From Rheinheimera texasensis DSM 17496 (GTDB lineage: Bacteria > Pseudomonadota > Gammaproteobacteria > Enterobacterales > Alteromonadaceae), in NCBI RefSeq assembly GCF_000711985.1, contig NZ_JONU01000007.1, positions 682,001 to 746,000 of the forward strand: DNA of 64,000 nt. The letters run 5' to 3'. The notes beneath the pieces are model-generated. The model was given only the letters and a program-made list of their open reading frames with translations. It was not told the origin of the DNA and made no database searches. Below are positions 10,404 to 19,612 of this stretch, piece by piece; position 1 is the stretch's first letter, and each line of letters opens with the position of its first letter. The position numbers and the translations under genes were made by a program.

Positions 10404-11326
10404 GCAGCCTCCGGTGTGACAGCGCTTAACGCATGGCCGGTTAATTTCAGGAATAAATCATCCAGCGTCGCTGATTTCACCAGCAAGCCCTGCAGCGGCA
10501 CTTGTTGCTGCAACAGCGCCTGAATGCTGAGCTGTACATCCGGCGTCTGAATACACAGTTGGCCGCCCTGCACACTAACCTGCTGGCCCGCCGGCATTTG
10601 CGGCAGAAACCCAGGGTCTGGCAGCTGCAGCAAAGCGCCTTCAAAATGCTGCCTGAGCAGCGTCTGTGGGGAGCCTTGCGCGATGATTTGGCCTTTGTCG
10701 ACGATAATCAGCTCATCACAGAGCTGCTCAGCTTCGTCCATATAATGCGTGGTCAGAATGATAGTCCGGCCTTGCTGCTTAATGCGCTGGATGAGCGACC
10801 AAAAATTACGCCGCGCATGTGGGTCAAGGCCCGTGGTCGGTTCATCTAAAAACAGGATTTGTGGCTGATTCACCAGCGCCAGAGCCAACAACAGACGCTG
10901 ACGCTGGCCGCCGGATAATTTTTTATGGTCCTGGGTTAAAAAATCCTGCAAATCACAAAGCTGAATAAGCTCTGCGATGTCAGCCGGATTAGGATAAAAC
11001 GCGGCAAACATCTTTAACGTCTCTTCGACGGTGAGAAAATCCTGTAATGCCGTTTGCTGAAACTGCACGCCAAGCTGCTGAAAATGCCGGCGCGAAGCGA
11101 TTTCGCCCTGATAATAGATCGCGCCACTGTCTGGCTTGATAATACCTTCGAGCATTTCTAGGGTAGTCGTTTTGCCGGCACCATTTGGCCCCAGCAAACC
11201 AAAACACTGCCCGGCTTTGACACTGAAACTGAGGTTATTGACCGCTTTAAGCGCACCATAACTTTTACACAGCTGCGACACGGCAAGCACCGCCGGTGTC
11301 GCAGAGACAACTTGCTCTGCGTCCAT
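10400..11326 (-). CDS. ABC exporter ATP-binding protein
   Basis: Nucleotide-binding subunit partnering the ABC-2 permease downstream. 308 residues from the ATG at 11326, which has AAAGGAG 7 nt upstream; the open frame continues 11 codons further without support. Motifs: Walker A GPNGAGKTT (about 46-54), signature LSGGQRQR, Walker B LFLDEPTTGLDPHARR and an H-loop in TTHYMDEAEQL. The C-terminal 90 residues form the extra domain typical of DrrA/CcmA-like drug-export ATPases. It is divergent from rsmE; their starts are 77 nt apart, so promoters must lie in that gap. Confidence 0.9.
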   Translation of the reverse strand: MDAEQVVSATPAVLAVSQLCKSYGALKAVNNLSFSVKAGQCFGLLGPNGAGKTTTLEMLEGIIKPDSGAIYYQGEIASRRHFQQLGVQFQQTALQDFLTVEETLKMFAAFYPNPADIAELIQLCDLQDFLTQDHKKLSGGQRQRLLLALALVNQPQILFLDEPTTGLDPHARRNFWSLIQRIKQQGRTIILTTHYMDEAEQLCDELIIVDKGQIIAQGSPQTLLRQHFEGALLQLPDPGFLPQMPAGQQVSVQGGQLCIQTPDVQLSIQALLQQQVPLQGLLVKSATLDDLFLKLTGHALSAVTPEAA

Positions 11327-11403
11327 ACAGGACTCCTTTGGAGATACCCTTAGCGTCAAGGGACTGCTACCATATCAGTTTTTGCAGTTTCGAATCATAT
11401 CTC

Positions 11404-12132
11404 ATGCGCACAATACGTTTATTTCAGCCCGGCGTGCTGACGCCGGGGCAAACTGTGGCACTCTGTGAAGATGCCGCCAATCACGCCGGTAAAGTGCTGC
11501 GGATGCAGCCTGGTGATGCCTTGGAATTATTTAATGGTGATGGCCAGAACTATGTGGCTCAAATCACCGAAGTTGGCAAAAAACAGTTGTGGGTGCAAAT
11601 TCAAAGTGCGGCGGCTAATCCAGTGGAGTCGCCGCTGCATTTACATTTAGGCCAGGGCATTTCACGCGGCGACCGGATGGATTTTGCCATTCAGAAAGCA
11701 GTCGAGCTGGGTGTCAGTGAAATTACGCCACTGTTTACAGAACGTTGCGGTGTGAAGCTCGACGCTGAACGGCTGGAGAAAAAACGCGAACAATGGCAAA
11801 AAATTGTCATCAGTGCCTGCGAACAAAGCGGCCGCTCTGTGGTGCCACCAGTGCATCTGCCGGTCACATTAGAAAAATGGTTGGCACAAGATGACAATTG
11901 TCTGAAGCTGACCTTGGATCCCTGGACCAGCGCCACCATTAAACAGTTAACCCCAACCAACCGGCTGCGCCTCGTGATAGGCCCGGAAGGTGGTTTCAGC
12001 GACCGCGAAGTGGCAGCTACTACTGCCGCCGGATTCCAGCCGGTACGGCTTGGCCCGCGTGTGCTGCGCACCGAAACGGCCGCACTGACAGCCATCGCGG
12101 CATTGCAATTACAACTGGGCGATCTCGCCTGA
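11404..12132 (+). CDS. rsmE: 16S rRNA m3U1498 methyltransferase
   Basis: SPOUT-class methyltransferase that makes N3-methyluridine at 16S rRNA position 1498 using SAM. 242 residues from the ATG at 11404 (E. coli 243), beginning MRTIRLF. The C-terminal knot contains the family motif LVIGPEGGFSDREV and the LGPRVLRTETA segment. No good Shine-Dalgarno is visible. It heads rsmE-gshB-yqgE-ruvX, the same order as in E. coli and Shewanella, with 15 nt to gshB. Confidence 0.95.
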   Translation: MRTIRLFQPGVLTPGQTVALCEDAANHAGKVLRMQPGDALELFNGDGQNYVAQITEVGKKQLWVQIQSAAANPVESPLHLHLGQGISRGDRMDFAIQKAVELGVSEITPLFTERCGVKLDAERLEKKREQWQKIVISACEQSGRSVVPPVHLPVTLEKWLAQDDNCLKLTLDPWTSATIKQLTPTNRLRLVIGPEGGFSDREVAATTAAGFQPVRLGPRVLRTETAALTAIAALQLQLGDLA

Positions 12133-12147
12133 TTAAGGAGTAAGCTG

Positions 12148-13104
12148 TTGATTAAACTCGGCATCGTGATGGACCCTATCAGCGCCATCAATATCAAAAA
12201 AGATTCCAGTTTCGCTATGTTATTGCAGGCACAAAGCCGTGGTTACCAATTGCATTACATGGAAATGGCCGATTTGTATCTGTTAGAAGGTCAGGCTCGT
12301 GCCCGTACCCGCTTGCTGCAGGTGGAACAAAATCCGGCGCGCTGGTATGAATTTCAGGGCGAGCAGGATATCGCGCTTGGCGATCTCGACGTGATCCTGA
12401 TGCGCAAAGACCCGCCGTTTGATACCGAATTTATTTACGCCACTTACATTCTGGAACGCGCTGAAGACACTGGCACGCTGATTGTTAACAAACCCCAGAG
12501 CCTGCGTGACGCCAACGAAAAACTCTGCACCAGCTGGTTTGCTGAGCACACCCCAAAAACGCTGGTCAGCCGTGATGCGGCGCGCTTAAAAGCTTTTTAT
12601 CAGGCCGAAGGCGATGTGATTTTAAAACCGCTGGACGGTATGGGCGGCGCCTCAATTTTCCGTTTAAAACCGCAGGATCCGAACGTTAGTGTTATCCTGG
12701 AAACTTTAACTGCCCACGGCACTATGTATGCGATGGCGCAGCGCTATATTCCACAGATCGTCGACGGCGATAAACGCGTATTAGTAGTTAATGGCGAGCC
12801 GGTGCCTTATTGTCTGGCGCGGATCCCGGCCAGCGGCGAAACACGCGGCAATCTGGCCGCCGGCGGTCGCGGTGAGGCCAGGCCGCTGTCTGAAAGTGAC
12901 TGGGCCATTGCCCGTGCTGTCGGCCCGGCGTTAAAAGCCAAAGGTTTGATTTTTGTCGGTCTGGACATTATTGGTGACAAACTGACCGAAATTAACGTCA
13001 CCAGCCCAACCTGCATCCGCGAAATTGAAGCCGCTTTTCCGGTTTCCATCACCGGCATGCTATTTGATCAGATTGAAGGGTTGCTACAGGCGAAAAAAGC
13101 CTGA
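12148..13104 (+). CDS. gshB: Glutathione synthetase
   Basis: ATP-grasp ligase joining gamma-glutamylcysteine and glycine, the second step of glutathione synthesis. 318 residues. The start is TTG: AAGGAG lies 7 nt upstream, and the resulting N-terminus MIKLGIVMDPISAINIKKD aligns with E. coli GshB from residue 1. ATP-grasp features include DVILKPLDGMGGASIF and the metal-binding EINVTSPT near the C-terminus. Use of TTG may lower translation relative to rsmE. Confidence 0.95.
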   Translation: MIKLGIVMDPISAINIKKDSSFAMLLQAQSRGYQLHYMEMADLYLLEGQARARTRLLQVEQNPARWYEFQGEQDIALGDLDVILMRKDPPFDTEFIYATYILERAEDTGTLIVNKPQSLRDANEKLCTSWFAEHTPKTLVSRDAARLKAFYQAEGDVILKPLDGMGGASIFRLKPQDPNVSVILETLTAHGTMYAMAQRYIPQIVDGDKRVLVVNGEPVPYCLARIPASGETRGNLAAGGRGEARPLSESDWAIARAVGPALKAKGLIFVGLDIIGDKLTEINVTSPTCIREIEAAFPVSITGMLFDQIEGLLQAKKA

Positions 13105-13114
13105 GGAGTTCACC

Positions 13115-13672
13115 ATGGATAGTCTGCAAAACCATTTATTGATTGCGATGCCAAGCCTTGACGACCCGCTGTTTAGCCGCAGCGTGACTTATATCTGTGA
13201 ACACAATGAAGAAGGTGCCATGGGCATCGTGATTAACCATCCGTTATCGGTTGATATTGCGGTGCTGCTGGAACAGATGGAAATTGAATTTGACGCTGGT
13301 TCTGACGCCGCCAAGCGGAAGGTTTGCGCCGGTGGCCCGGTACAAAATGACCGCGGTTTTGTCTTGCATACCCCTAAAGCCGGTTTTACCAGCAGTATGC
13401 AGCTGAATCAGGATTTGATGATCACAACTTCCAAAGACATTCTGGAGCAACTGACCACCGAAGATGCGCCGGAAAAGTTTATTCTGGCGCTCGGGTACGC
13501 CGGCTGGAGCGCGGGTCAGCTGGAGCAGGAACTGGCAGAGAACAGCTGGTTGGTGATCCCGGCTGACAATAAAATTATTTTCGATTTACCGCACAAAGAA
13601 AAATGGCAAGGTGCTACGGCCAAGCTCGGCATTCAAAGCTGGCAACTGAGCGCGCAGGCCGGCCATGCCTGA
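13115..13672 (+). CDS. yqgE: YqgE/AlgH family protein (UPF0301)
   Basis: 185 residues from the ATG at 13115, with GAGGAG 6 nt upstream. The N-terminus (NHLLIAMPSLDDPLFSRSVTYICEHNEEGAMGIVINHP) is the family hallmark, and the conserved GGPV and GYAGWSAGQLE segments follow. Cytosolic. The molecular function is unsettled; AlgH was named as an alginate regulator in Pseudomonas. It is conserved next to ruvX, as here, separated by 27 nt. Confidence 0.93.
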   Translation: MDSLQNHLLIAMPSLDDPLFSRSVTYICEHNEEGAMGIVINHPLSVDIAVLLEQMEIEFDAGSDAAKRKVCAGGPVQNDRGFVLHTPKAGFTSSMQLNQDLMITTSKDILEQLTTEDAPEKFILALGYAGWSAGQLEQELAENSWLVIPADNKIIFDLPHKEKWQGATAKLGIQSWQLSAQAGHA

Positions 13673-13699
13673 TCACAGGCCATTACCACAGGAAAAACC

Positions 13700-14110
13700 A
13701 TGAGTTGTATTCTGGCATTTGATTATGGCCTGAAAAGTATTGGCGTGGCCGTCGGCCAGCAGCTGACCGGCACCGCCAGCACGTTAAAAGCGCTAAAGGC
13801 CGTGGACGGCACCCCGGACTGGAACCAGATTGAGGCCTTACTGAAAGAATGGCAGCCGACGCTGGTAGTAGTTGGTTTGCCACTGAATATGGACGGCTCC
13901 GAGCAGCCTTTCACAGCGCGGGTGCACAAATTTATCAACCGGTTACACGGCCGTTTTGGCGTCAAAGTGGTGGCGCAGGACGAAAGGCTGACCACAGTTG
14001 AATCGCGCGCCGAGTTGTTTTCGCAGGGGGGGGTTAAAAAGCTCAGCAAAGACGCCGTCGATTGTTATTCGGCCAAGTTAATTCTGGAGAGCTGGTTTGA
14101 ACACCAATAA
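13700..14110 (+). CDS. ruvX: RuvX/YqgF Holliday-junction resolvase-like protein
   Basis: RNase H-fold protein of 136 residues implicated in pre-16S rRNA 5' processing. N-terminal [15 protein letters not shown] carries the first catalytic Asp (about residue 6). Later motifs are [13 protein letters not shown] and DERLTTVE, and the third acidic position lies in [10 protein letters not shown]. The start has AGGAAAA upstream. An eight-G run (14026-14033) lies within the coding sequence, an unusual homopolymer in this GC context. The 3' end overlaps the next gene by 14 nt. Confidence 0.93.
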   Translation: MSCILAFDYGLKSIGVAVGQQLTGTASTLKALKAVDGTPDWNQIEALLKEWQPTLVVVGLPLNMDGSEQPFTARVHKFINRLHGRFGVKVVAQDERLTTVESRAELFSQGGVKKLSKDAVDCYSAKLILESWFEHQ

Positions 14111-14393
14111 TCAGTTGCAGCCTGGATTCTACCGCCACTACAAAGGCCGTTATTATCAGGTTTTAGCCACAGTCCGGCATAGTGAAGAAGACGCGCCTTA
14201 TGTACTGTACCGGGCCTTGTACGGCGATTTTGGCCTTTGGGTGCGGCCGCTTGCGATGTTCGTTGAAAGTGTCAGTATCGATGGCGAGCCGCTGCCGCGC
14301 TTTACTTATATCAGCAGCAAAAAACCTGCCGACCTTGAACTGCCTACGCCATTACCCGATGCGTCTTTATGGCCTGGTCTGGTACAAACCTAA
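14097..14393 (+). CDS. DUF1653 family small protein
   Basis: 98 residues, cytosolic. The sequence shows the compact DUF1653 fold signature: [17 protein letters not shown], then a HSEE segment and [14 protein letters not shown]1653 proteins bear a KOW/SH3-like fold of unknown function. The start is TTG, with GGAGAG 5 nt upstream, overlapping ruvX by 14 nt; this suggests translational coupling. A perfect-stem terminator begins at its stop codon. Confidence 0.85.
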   Translation: MNTNNQLQPGFYRHYKGRYYQVLATVRHSEEDAPYVLYRALYGDFGLWVRPLAMFVESVSIDGEPLPRFTYISSKKPADLELPTPLPDASLWPGLVQT

Positions 14394-14427
14394 ACAAATA
14401 ACGCGGCCAGAGCCGCGTTATTTGTTT
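14392..14427. terminator. Bidirectional terminator between DUF1653 gene and pilU
   Basis: A perfect 16-bp stem (14392-14407 with 14412-14427) with a four-base loop. The A/T-rich outer part gives U-rich tails on both strands. It separates two convergent transcription units. Confidence 0.88.
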
Positions 14428-14440
14428 CTTGTCTTTGCGT

Positions 14441-15565
14441 TTAACGTTCCGGTTTCTCCAGCCCGTCAACCGTCACATTGGCTAGCATACCAGCGCCTGA
14501 AGTTTCATTGTTACGCAGTTTAATCATCAGGCGTAAGTCATTTGGTGAATCGGCGTGGTGCAGCGCATCGGCGTAACTGATTTGATTGCGCTGATACAGG
14601 TCATACAGCGCCTGATCAAAGGTCTGCATACCAAGCTCACGCGATTTTGCCATCACCGCTTTAATCTCATCAATCTGACCTTTTTTGATTAGGTCCGCAA
14701 CTAACGGCGAGTTGGTCAGCACTTCAATCGCTGCCATACGTTTGGTGCCGTCAGCGGTGGCGATCAGTTGCTGTGCGACAATACCGCGCAGGTTCAGTGC
14801 CAGGTCAAACATCAATTTGGCGTGTTTCTCTTTCGGCACCAAATGCAGAATGCGGTCAATCGCTTGGTTGGCGTTATTGGCATGCAACGTCGCGATACAC
14901 AAGTGGCCGGTTTCAGCAAAACTCAGCGCATATTCCATGGTGTCCTGGCTGCGGATCTCACCGATCAGGATCACGTCCGGCGCCTGGCGCAACGAGCTTT
15001 TCAGCGCTGCTTCAAAAGATTCGGTATCAATGCCCACTTCGCGCTGCGTGATCAGACTCTTAGCATGGTCGTGCACAAATTCAATCGGATCTTCGATAGT
15101 CAGGATATGACCACGGGCATTTTTGTTGCGATAGCCAATCAGCGCCGCCAGGGACGTCGATTTACCGGTGCCGGTGCCGCCGACAAACAGCAGCAGGCCG
15201 CGTTTGGACATGATCAGTTCTTTTAAAATCGGTGGCAGTCCAAGCTCATCCACTTCCGGAATTTTGGTGACGATGCGGCGCACCACCATACCAGCCTGAT
15301 CGCGCTGGAAAAACGCCGACACCCGAAAACGGCCGGCGTCATTGGCAATGGCAAAATTGCATTCTTTATGTGTCAGAAACTCGTTTTTTTGCTTGTCATT
15401 CATACAAGCCAAGACGATTTCCAGAGATGCTTCGGCGCTTAATGGCGTCTCTTCAATCGGCTGTAACTCGCCGTTGATTTTTGCCGCGACCGGCATCCCG
15501 GCGGTGACAAACATATCCGATGCTTTGGCATCGACCATTTTTTGCAGCAGTCTGATTAATTCCAT
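14441..15565 (-). CDS. pilU: Type IV pilus retraction ATPase PilU
   Basis: Hexameric secretion-type ATPase that assists PilT in pilus retraction; it acts at the cytoplasmic face of the pilus base. 374 residues from the second of two adjacent ATGs, chosen because GGAG sits 6 nt from it and only 3 nt from the first. Walker A GGTGTGKST (about 129-137), then the Asp box, Walker B LIGEIRS and His box (TLHANNANQAIDRILH). It lacks PilT's AIRNLIR motif, as PilU proteins do. It follows pilT by 11 nt, so the pair is co-transcribed. Confidence 0.94.
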   Translation of the reverse strand: MELIRLLQKMVDAKASDMFVTAGMPVAAKINGELQPIEETPLSAEASLEIVLACMNDKQKNEFLTHKECNFAIANDAGRFRVSAFFQRDQAGMVVRRIVTKIPEVDELGLPPILKELIMSKRGLLLFVGGTGTGKSTSLAALIGYRNKNARGHILTIEDPIEFVHDHAKSLITQREVGIDTESFEAALKSSLRQAPDVILIGEIRSQDTMEYALSFAETGHLCIATLHANNANQAIDRILHLVPKEKHAKLMFDLALNLRGIVAQQLIATADGTKRMAAIEVLTNSPLVADLIKKGQIDEIKAVMAKSRELGMQTFDQALYDLYQRNQISYADALHHADSPNDLRLMIKLRNNETSGAGMLANVTVDGLEKPER

Positions 15566-15576
15566 CATCGTCTCCG

Positions 15577-16629
15577 TTAAATCCGGCCCATAGCACCAAA
15601 GGCGTTTTTATCCTGCGCTTTGGCCAGCGCATCCTGTTTGGTGATAAGCCCGCGGTTGACCAGATTCAACAAACACTGGTCCATCGTCTGCATGCCATGT
15701 GAAGCACCGGTTTGAATAACCGAGTACATCTGGGCGATTTTGTCTTCGCGGATAAGGTTACGGATCGCCGGCACACCGGTCATGATTTCATGCGCGGCAA
15801 TACGACCGCCGCCGATTTTTTTCAGCAGCGTTTGGGAAATAACAGCCCGTAAAGATTCCGACAACATCGACCGCACCATGGCTTTTTCTTCACCCGGGAA
15901 AACGTCAATGATCCGGTCGATCGTTTTCGGTGCCGAGGTGGTGTGTAATGTACCAAACACCAGGTGGCCGGTTTCTGCTGCTGTCATCGCTAGTCGAATA
16001 GTTTCTAAGTCACGCAATTCACCAACCAGGATCACGTCCGGGTCTTCCCGCAGTGCTGAGCGCAGTGCGTTGGAGAAACTTAAGGTATCGCGGTGAACTT
16101 CACGCTGGTTGACCAGGCAAAGTTTGTTGTGGTGCACAAATTCAATCGGGTCTTCAATGGTCAGGATATGTTCATGGCGGCCGGTGTTGATGTAATCGAC
16201 CATCGCCGCCAGCGTGGTAGATTTACCCGAACCGGTCGGCCCGGTTACCAGCACCAGACCACGCGGATTGTCAGCAATAGTGCGGAATACTTCCGGTGCG
16301 CCTAAATCATCCAGGCTTAATACTTCGCTGGGGATGGTACGAAATACCGCCGCCGCACCGCGGTTTTGCACAAAAGCGTTGACCCGGAACCGGGCCAGAC
16401 CAGGCACTTCAAACGAGAAGTCTGACTCCAGGCGTTCTTCGTATTCTTTGCGCTGCTTATCGGTCATAATATCGTACACCAGCGCATGCACGTCTTTATG
16501 CGTCAGCGGTGGAATGTTTAAACGGCGCACGTCGCCGTCAACACGGATCAGCGGTGGCACACCGGCCGATAAGTGTAAGTCCGACGCTTTGTGCTGTACG
16601 CTGAACGCCAGTAATTCGGTAATATCCAT
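15577..16629 (-). CDS. pilT: Type IV pilus retraction motor PilT
   Basis: Retraction ATPase for twitching motility and DNA uptake. 350 residues, with Walker A GPTGSGKST (about 130-138), Walker B LVGELRD, the His box TLHTTSAPKTIDRIIDVF and the PilT-specific AIRNLIRE motif near residue 290. It lies upstream of pilU on the minus strand and is divergent from yggS, with starts 43 nt apart. No other pilus genes are in the window, which is usual because pilTU form a separate locus. Confidence 0.96.
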   Translation of the reverse strand: MDITELLAFSVQHKASDLHLSAGVPPLIRVDGDVRRLNIPPLTHKDVHALVYDIMTDKQRKEYEERLESDFSFEVPGLARFRVNAFVQNRGAAAVFRTIPSEVLSLDDLGAPEVFRTIADNPRGLVLVTGPTGSGKSTTLAAMVDYINTGRHEHILTIEDPIEFVHHNKLCLVNQREVHRDTLSFSNALRSALREDPDVILVGELRDLETIRLAMTAAETGHLVFGTLHTTSAPKTIDRIIDVFPGEEKAMVRSMLSESLRAVISQTLLKKIGGGRIAAHEIMTGVPAIRNLIREDKIAQMYSVIQTGASHGMQTMDQCLLNLVNRGLITKQDALAKAQDKNAFGAMGRI

Positions 16630-16672
16630 GACGACATACTCCTGTGTCAGTGAAGAGGCAAATCAGGTTTCG

Positions 16673-17392
16673 ATGCATAACACCATAGCAGAACGCTTAC
16701 AGACAGCCTACAGGGCACTTGCAGAAATTCAGCCACCAAGCGGCGCGACTGTTCAGTTAATCGCCGTCAGTAAAACCAAGCCAGTCAATGACATAGAACA
16801 AGCCTACTTGGCCGGCCAGCGTTTGTTCGGCGAAAACTATGTGCAGGAACTTGCCGCCAAAGCGCAGGCGCTGGCTACCCTGCCCGGTTTGCTTTGGCAT
16901 TTTATCGGGCCGTTACAATCGAATAAAACCCGCGATGTGGCCATGTACGCCGATGTGGTGCACAGCGTCGACCGGCTTAAGATTGCCGAGCGGCTGTCGG
17001 CGCAGCGACCGGCCGGTAAAGCGCCGCTGCAGGTATTATTGCAGGTCAATATCAGCCTGGAAGCCAGTAAATCCGGCGTGTTACCACAAGATGTGCTGCC
17101 ACTGGCGCGACAGGTCGCCGCACTGCCTAATCTTGAGCTGGCAGGTCTTATGGCCATTCCGGCACCGGCAGTGGATGGCGACAATCAGCAGGCTTTTGCC
17201 GCGATGCAGCAGCTGTCACAACAGCTTCAGACCGAATTTCCGCAAGCAAATCAATTGTCGATGGGCATGTCGGACGACTGGCAACAAGCCGTTCTTTTCG
17301 GGGCAACTATGATAAGATTAGGCACTGCCATTTTTGGTAGCCGCACTGCACAGGCAGATAACGGCACCGCAACTAACGACACATCAGTATGA
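16673..17392 (+). CDS. yggS: YggS/PLPBP pyridoxal-phosphate homeostasis protein
   Basis: Single-domain PLP-binding protein (alanine-racemase N-terminal barrel) that buffers pyridoxal phosphate and affects amino-acid balance. 239 residues. The PLP lysine lies in LIAVSKTKP, and GENYVQE and LSMGMSDDWQQAV are family landmarks. The ATG at 16673 gives the length closest to E. coli YggS (234); the frame stays open upstream through sequence antisense to pilT and is not used. It overlaps proC by four bases. Confidence 0.93.
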   Translation: MHNTIAERLQTAYRALAEIQPPSGATVQLIAVSKTKPVNDIEQAYLAGQRLFGENYVQELAAKAQALATLPGLLWHFIGPLQSNKTRDVAMYADVVHSVDRLKIAERLSAQRPAGKAPLQVLLQVNISLEASKSGVLPQDVLPLARQVAALPNLELAGLMAIPAPAVDGDNQQAFAAMQQLSQQLQTEFPQANQLSMGMSDDWQQAVLFGATMIRLGTAIFGSRTAQADNGTATNDTSV

Positions 17393-18204
17393 ATGACAAC
17401 ACAGTAGCCTTTATCGGCGCCGGCAATATGGCGCGCTGCATTATCGGTGGCATGGTGAAAACCGGCTATCCGGCCGCAAATATTATTGCCACCAATCCGA
17501 GTACTCCCAAACTCGAGGCGCTTGCCGCCGATTTTGGCATTGAAGTGACGCAGGACAATTTACTGGCGGTAACCAAAGCGGACGTTATAGTCCTTGCGGT
17601 CAAGCCGCAGCTGATGGCCGAAGTCTGCACAGCCCTTATCGCCGGCGTACCGGACATCGCCGAAAAGCTTTTCGTCACAGTAGCCGCAGGCTTACCGGTC
17701 AGCCGCTATGAAGAATGGCTGGGACCGGTTCGTCTGATGCGTACTATGCCCAATACGCCATCGTTAGTCGGGCTTGGTGTCACCGGCATTTTTGCCAGCC
17801 GCTGCTCAAATTATGAAAAATCTTTTGTCGACAGCATGTTCAGCGCTACCGGTAAAACCGTCTGGCTGGACAATGAGAGTCAAATCAACGACATCATCGC
17901 CGTTACAGGCAGTGCACCGGCTTATTTCTTTTATTTTATGCAGGCGATGGCGCAAAAAGCCGAATTGCTGGGTTTTAGCGCTGAAGAAGCCCGTTTGATG
18001 GTGACGCAAACCGCACTGGGTGCTGCCACTATGGCCGCGCAATCGACTTTGAGTTTTGCCGATTTACGCGCACAAGTGACCAGCAGAGGCGGTACCACTC
18101 ATGAAGCCATTGAAACGATGCGCAATGCAAATTTAGAACTGCTGGTCGCGGATGCGATGCAGGCTGCGATCCGCCGGGCGGAAGAAATGGCCAGAACGCT
18201 GTGA
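17389..18204 (+). CDS. proC: Pyrroline-5-carboxylate reductase
   Basis: NAD(P)H-dependent last step of proline synthesis. 271 residues with an N-terminal Rossmann motif (FIGAGNMARCIIGG), the VRTMPNTP-like VRLMRTMPNTPSLVG segment, and the C-terminal dimerisation helices with TSRGGTTHEAIETM. It starts in an ATGA overlap with yggS. proC directly after yggS is conserved in gammaproteobacteria. Confidence 0.95.
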   Translation: MNDNTVAFIGAGNMARCIIGGMVKTGYPAANIIATNPSTPKLEALAADFGIEVTQDNLLAVTKADVIVLAVKPQLMAEVCTALIAGVPDIAEKLFVTVAAGLPVSRYEEWLGPVRLMRTMPNTPSLVGLGVTGIFASRCSNYEKSFVDSMFSATGKTVWLDNESQINDIIAVTGSAPAYFFYFMQAMAQKAELLGFSAEEARLMVTQTALGAATMAAQSTLSFADLRAQVTSRGGTTHEAIETMRNANLELLVADAMQAAIRRAEEMARTL

Positions 18205-18253
18205 TCGACGCAATTTTTACCAAACGAGTTTTAACGTCTGACAAGGAACCCGC

Positions 18254-18799
18254 ATGAACAACGCTTTTTATTTTCTGCTGGACACTGTGTTTAACCTGTA
18301 TCTGATGGTGGTGCTGCTGCGTATCTGGTTACAGGCCAGTCGTGCTGATTTTTATAATCCACTGAGTCAGTTTGTGGTTAAAGCAACCAACCCGCTGCTG
18401 ATCCCATTAAGACGTGTCATTCCGAGTATAGGCAAGCTGGATACCGGTGCTGTGGTGCTGGCACTTTTAGTCAGTGCGCTGAAAATGCTGCTGATCCAGC
18501 TGTTATTGGCCGGTCAGTTTAATCTGCTGGCAATTTTCACCGGCGCATTTGTCACAGCCGTCAAAGAAACTTTCAGCCTGTTGTTCTGGGTGCTGATCAT
18601 CCGCGCCATCATGAGCTGGTTCTCGCAAGGCCGTAACCCGATGGAACTGGTATTGATGCAACTGACCGAACCATTGTTAGCGCCGGTGCGTAAAGTCATT
18701 CCGCCGATGGGTGGCCTGGATTTGTCCGTGTTGATCGTATTGGTTGCGCTGCAATTTCTGCAGATTTTACTGCAGAGCTTTTTTATCGGTCTGCTCTGA
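18254..18799 (+). CDS. yggT: YggT family membrane protein
   Basis: 181 residues with two copies of the YGGT domain. Each has a pair of transmembrane segments and an NPL..P.R..IP motif (first copy [15 protein letters not shown] about 48-62, second [15 protein letters not shown]). Inner membrane. It has been linked to osmotic shock tolerance and, in other bacteria, to cell division or septal organisation; the exact role is unsettled. Start ATG is preceded by AAGGAA. Two nt separate it from yggU. Confidence 0.92.
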   Translation: MNNAFYFLLDTVFNLYLMVVLLRIWLQASRADFYNPLSQFVVKATNPLLIPLRRVIPSIGKLDTGAVVLALLVSALKMLLIQLLLAGQFNLLAIFTGAFVTAVKETFSLLFWVLIIRAIMSWFSQGRNPMELVLMQLTEPLLAPVRKVIPPMGGLDLSVLIVLVALQFLQILLQSFFIGLL

Positions 18800-18801
18800 T
18801 T

Positions 18802-19110
18802 ATGACGGCAACGCCGTGGTGCTGGCTTGGCGCTGATTTACAGCTGCAGCTGTATATTCAACCCAAAGCCAGCCGGGATCAGGTCGTAGGTCTGCACTGC
18901 GATGCAATCAAAATTGCCATCACAGCGCCACCAGTTGACGGCAAAGCCAATGCCCATGTGCTGAAATTACTGGCGCAGTGGTTTGGGGTAGCAAAAAGCC
19001 AGGTTGAACTGCAACGCGGTGAGCTGAGCCGGCATAAGCAGTGGCTGATCCGTGCGCCGGGGCAAATCCCGCCGGCATTTGCGGTACTCGGGTTGGCCCC
19101 CAAGGCCTGA
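18802..19110 (+). CDS. yggU: DUF167 (YggU) family protein
   Basis: 102-residue cytosolic protein of the UPF0235/DUF167 family. It shows the characteristic [14 protein letters not shown] near the N-terminus and [29 protein letters not shown] in the middle. Function unknown. Part of the conserved yggS-proC-yggT-yggU-rdgB-hemW string. Confidence 0.92.
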   Translation: MTATPWCWLGADLQLQLYIQPKASRDQVVGLHCDAIKIAITAPPVDGKANAHVLKLLAQWFGVAKSQVELQRGELSRHKQWLIRAPGQIPPAFAVLGLAPKA

Positions 19111-19160
19111 AACCAGCGCTTATTTCCCCTCAAGTTATTGATTATTATGAGGAGTCCGTG

Positions 19161-19601
19161 ATGAAACTGTCTGTAATGAAACTCTGGTCCTTTATTTCTC
19201 TGCTTTCTGGTCTGTTGCTGAGTTTTGCAGTGACGGCTGAACAAAAACAGCAACTGGGTAACTGGGATGTGCATTACATGCTGATGCCGACCACTCTGCT
19301 CGATTCCGAAGTGGCGAAGAATTATCAGCTCAGCCGTAGCCGCAACTATCAGCTGCTGAATATTTCGGTACTCAATAGTAAAGACCAACAGGCGCAGCAG
19401 GTCGAATTGACCGGTAGCGCGACTAACCTCGCCGGGCAGCGTCAGCAGCTGACTTTTAAGCCGGTGAAAGAAGGCGCAGCTTTGTATTATCTGGCCGGTG
19501 TTGAAGCCCGCTCCGAACAGAAAATGACTATTGAACTGACCATCCGCCAGGGTGAGCAGACACAAGTGTTAAAATTTACCCAGGATGTTTATCCGGAATA
19601 G
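19161..19601 (+). CDS. DUF4426 family exported protein
   Basis: 146 residues starting at the ATG at 19161, with GAGGAG 7 nt upstream; a frame extending further upstream lies inside yggU and is rejected. A Sec signal peptide covers about residues 1-25 (cleavage near VTA-E). The mature part is a beta-rich domain beginning [19 protein letters not shown], which matches DUF4426, a family found almost always between yggU and rdgB in Alteromonadales, Vibrionales and Pseudomonas. Periplasmic; function unknown. Confidence 0.8.
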   Translation: MKLSVMKLWSFISLLSGLLLSFAVTAEQKQQLGNWDVHYMLMPTTLLDSEVAKNYQLSRSRNYQLLNISVLNSKDQQAQQVELTGSATNLAGQRQQLTFKPVKEGAALYYLAGVEARSEQKMTIELTIRQGEQTQVLKFTQDVYPE

Positions 19602-19612
19602 CAGGTTGTTTC

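Noticed and set aside
16214-16672. Long N-terminal extension of yggS
   Set aside because: It is antisense to pilT and has no similarity to the family; the ATG at 16673 gives the normal length.
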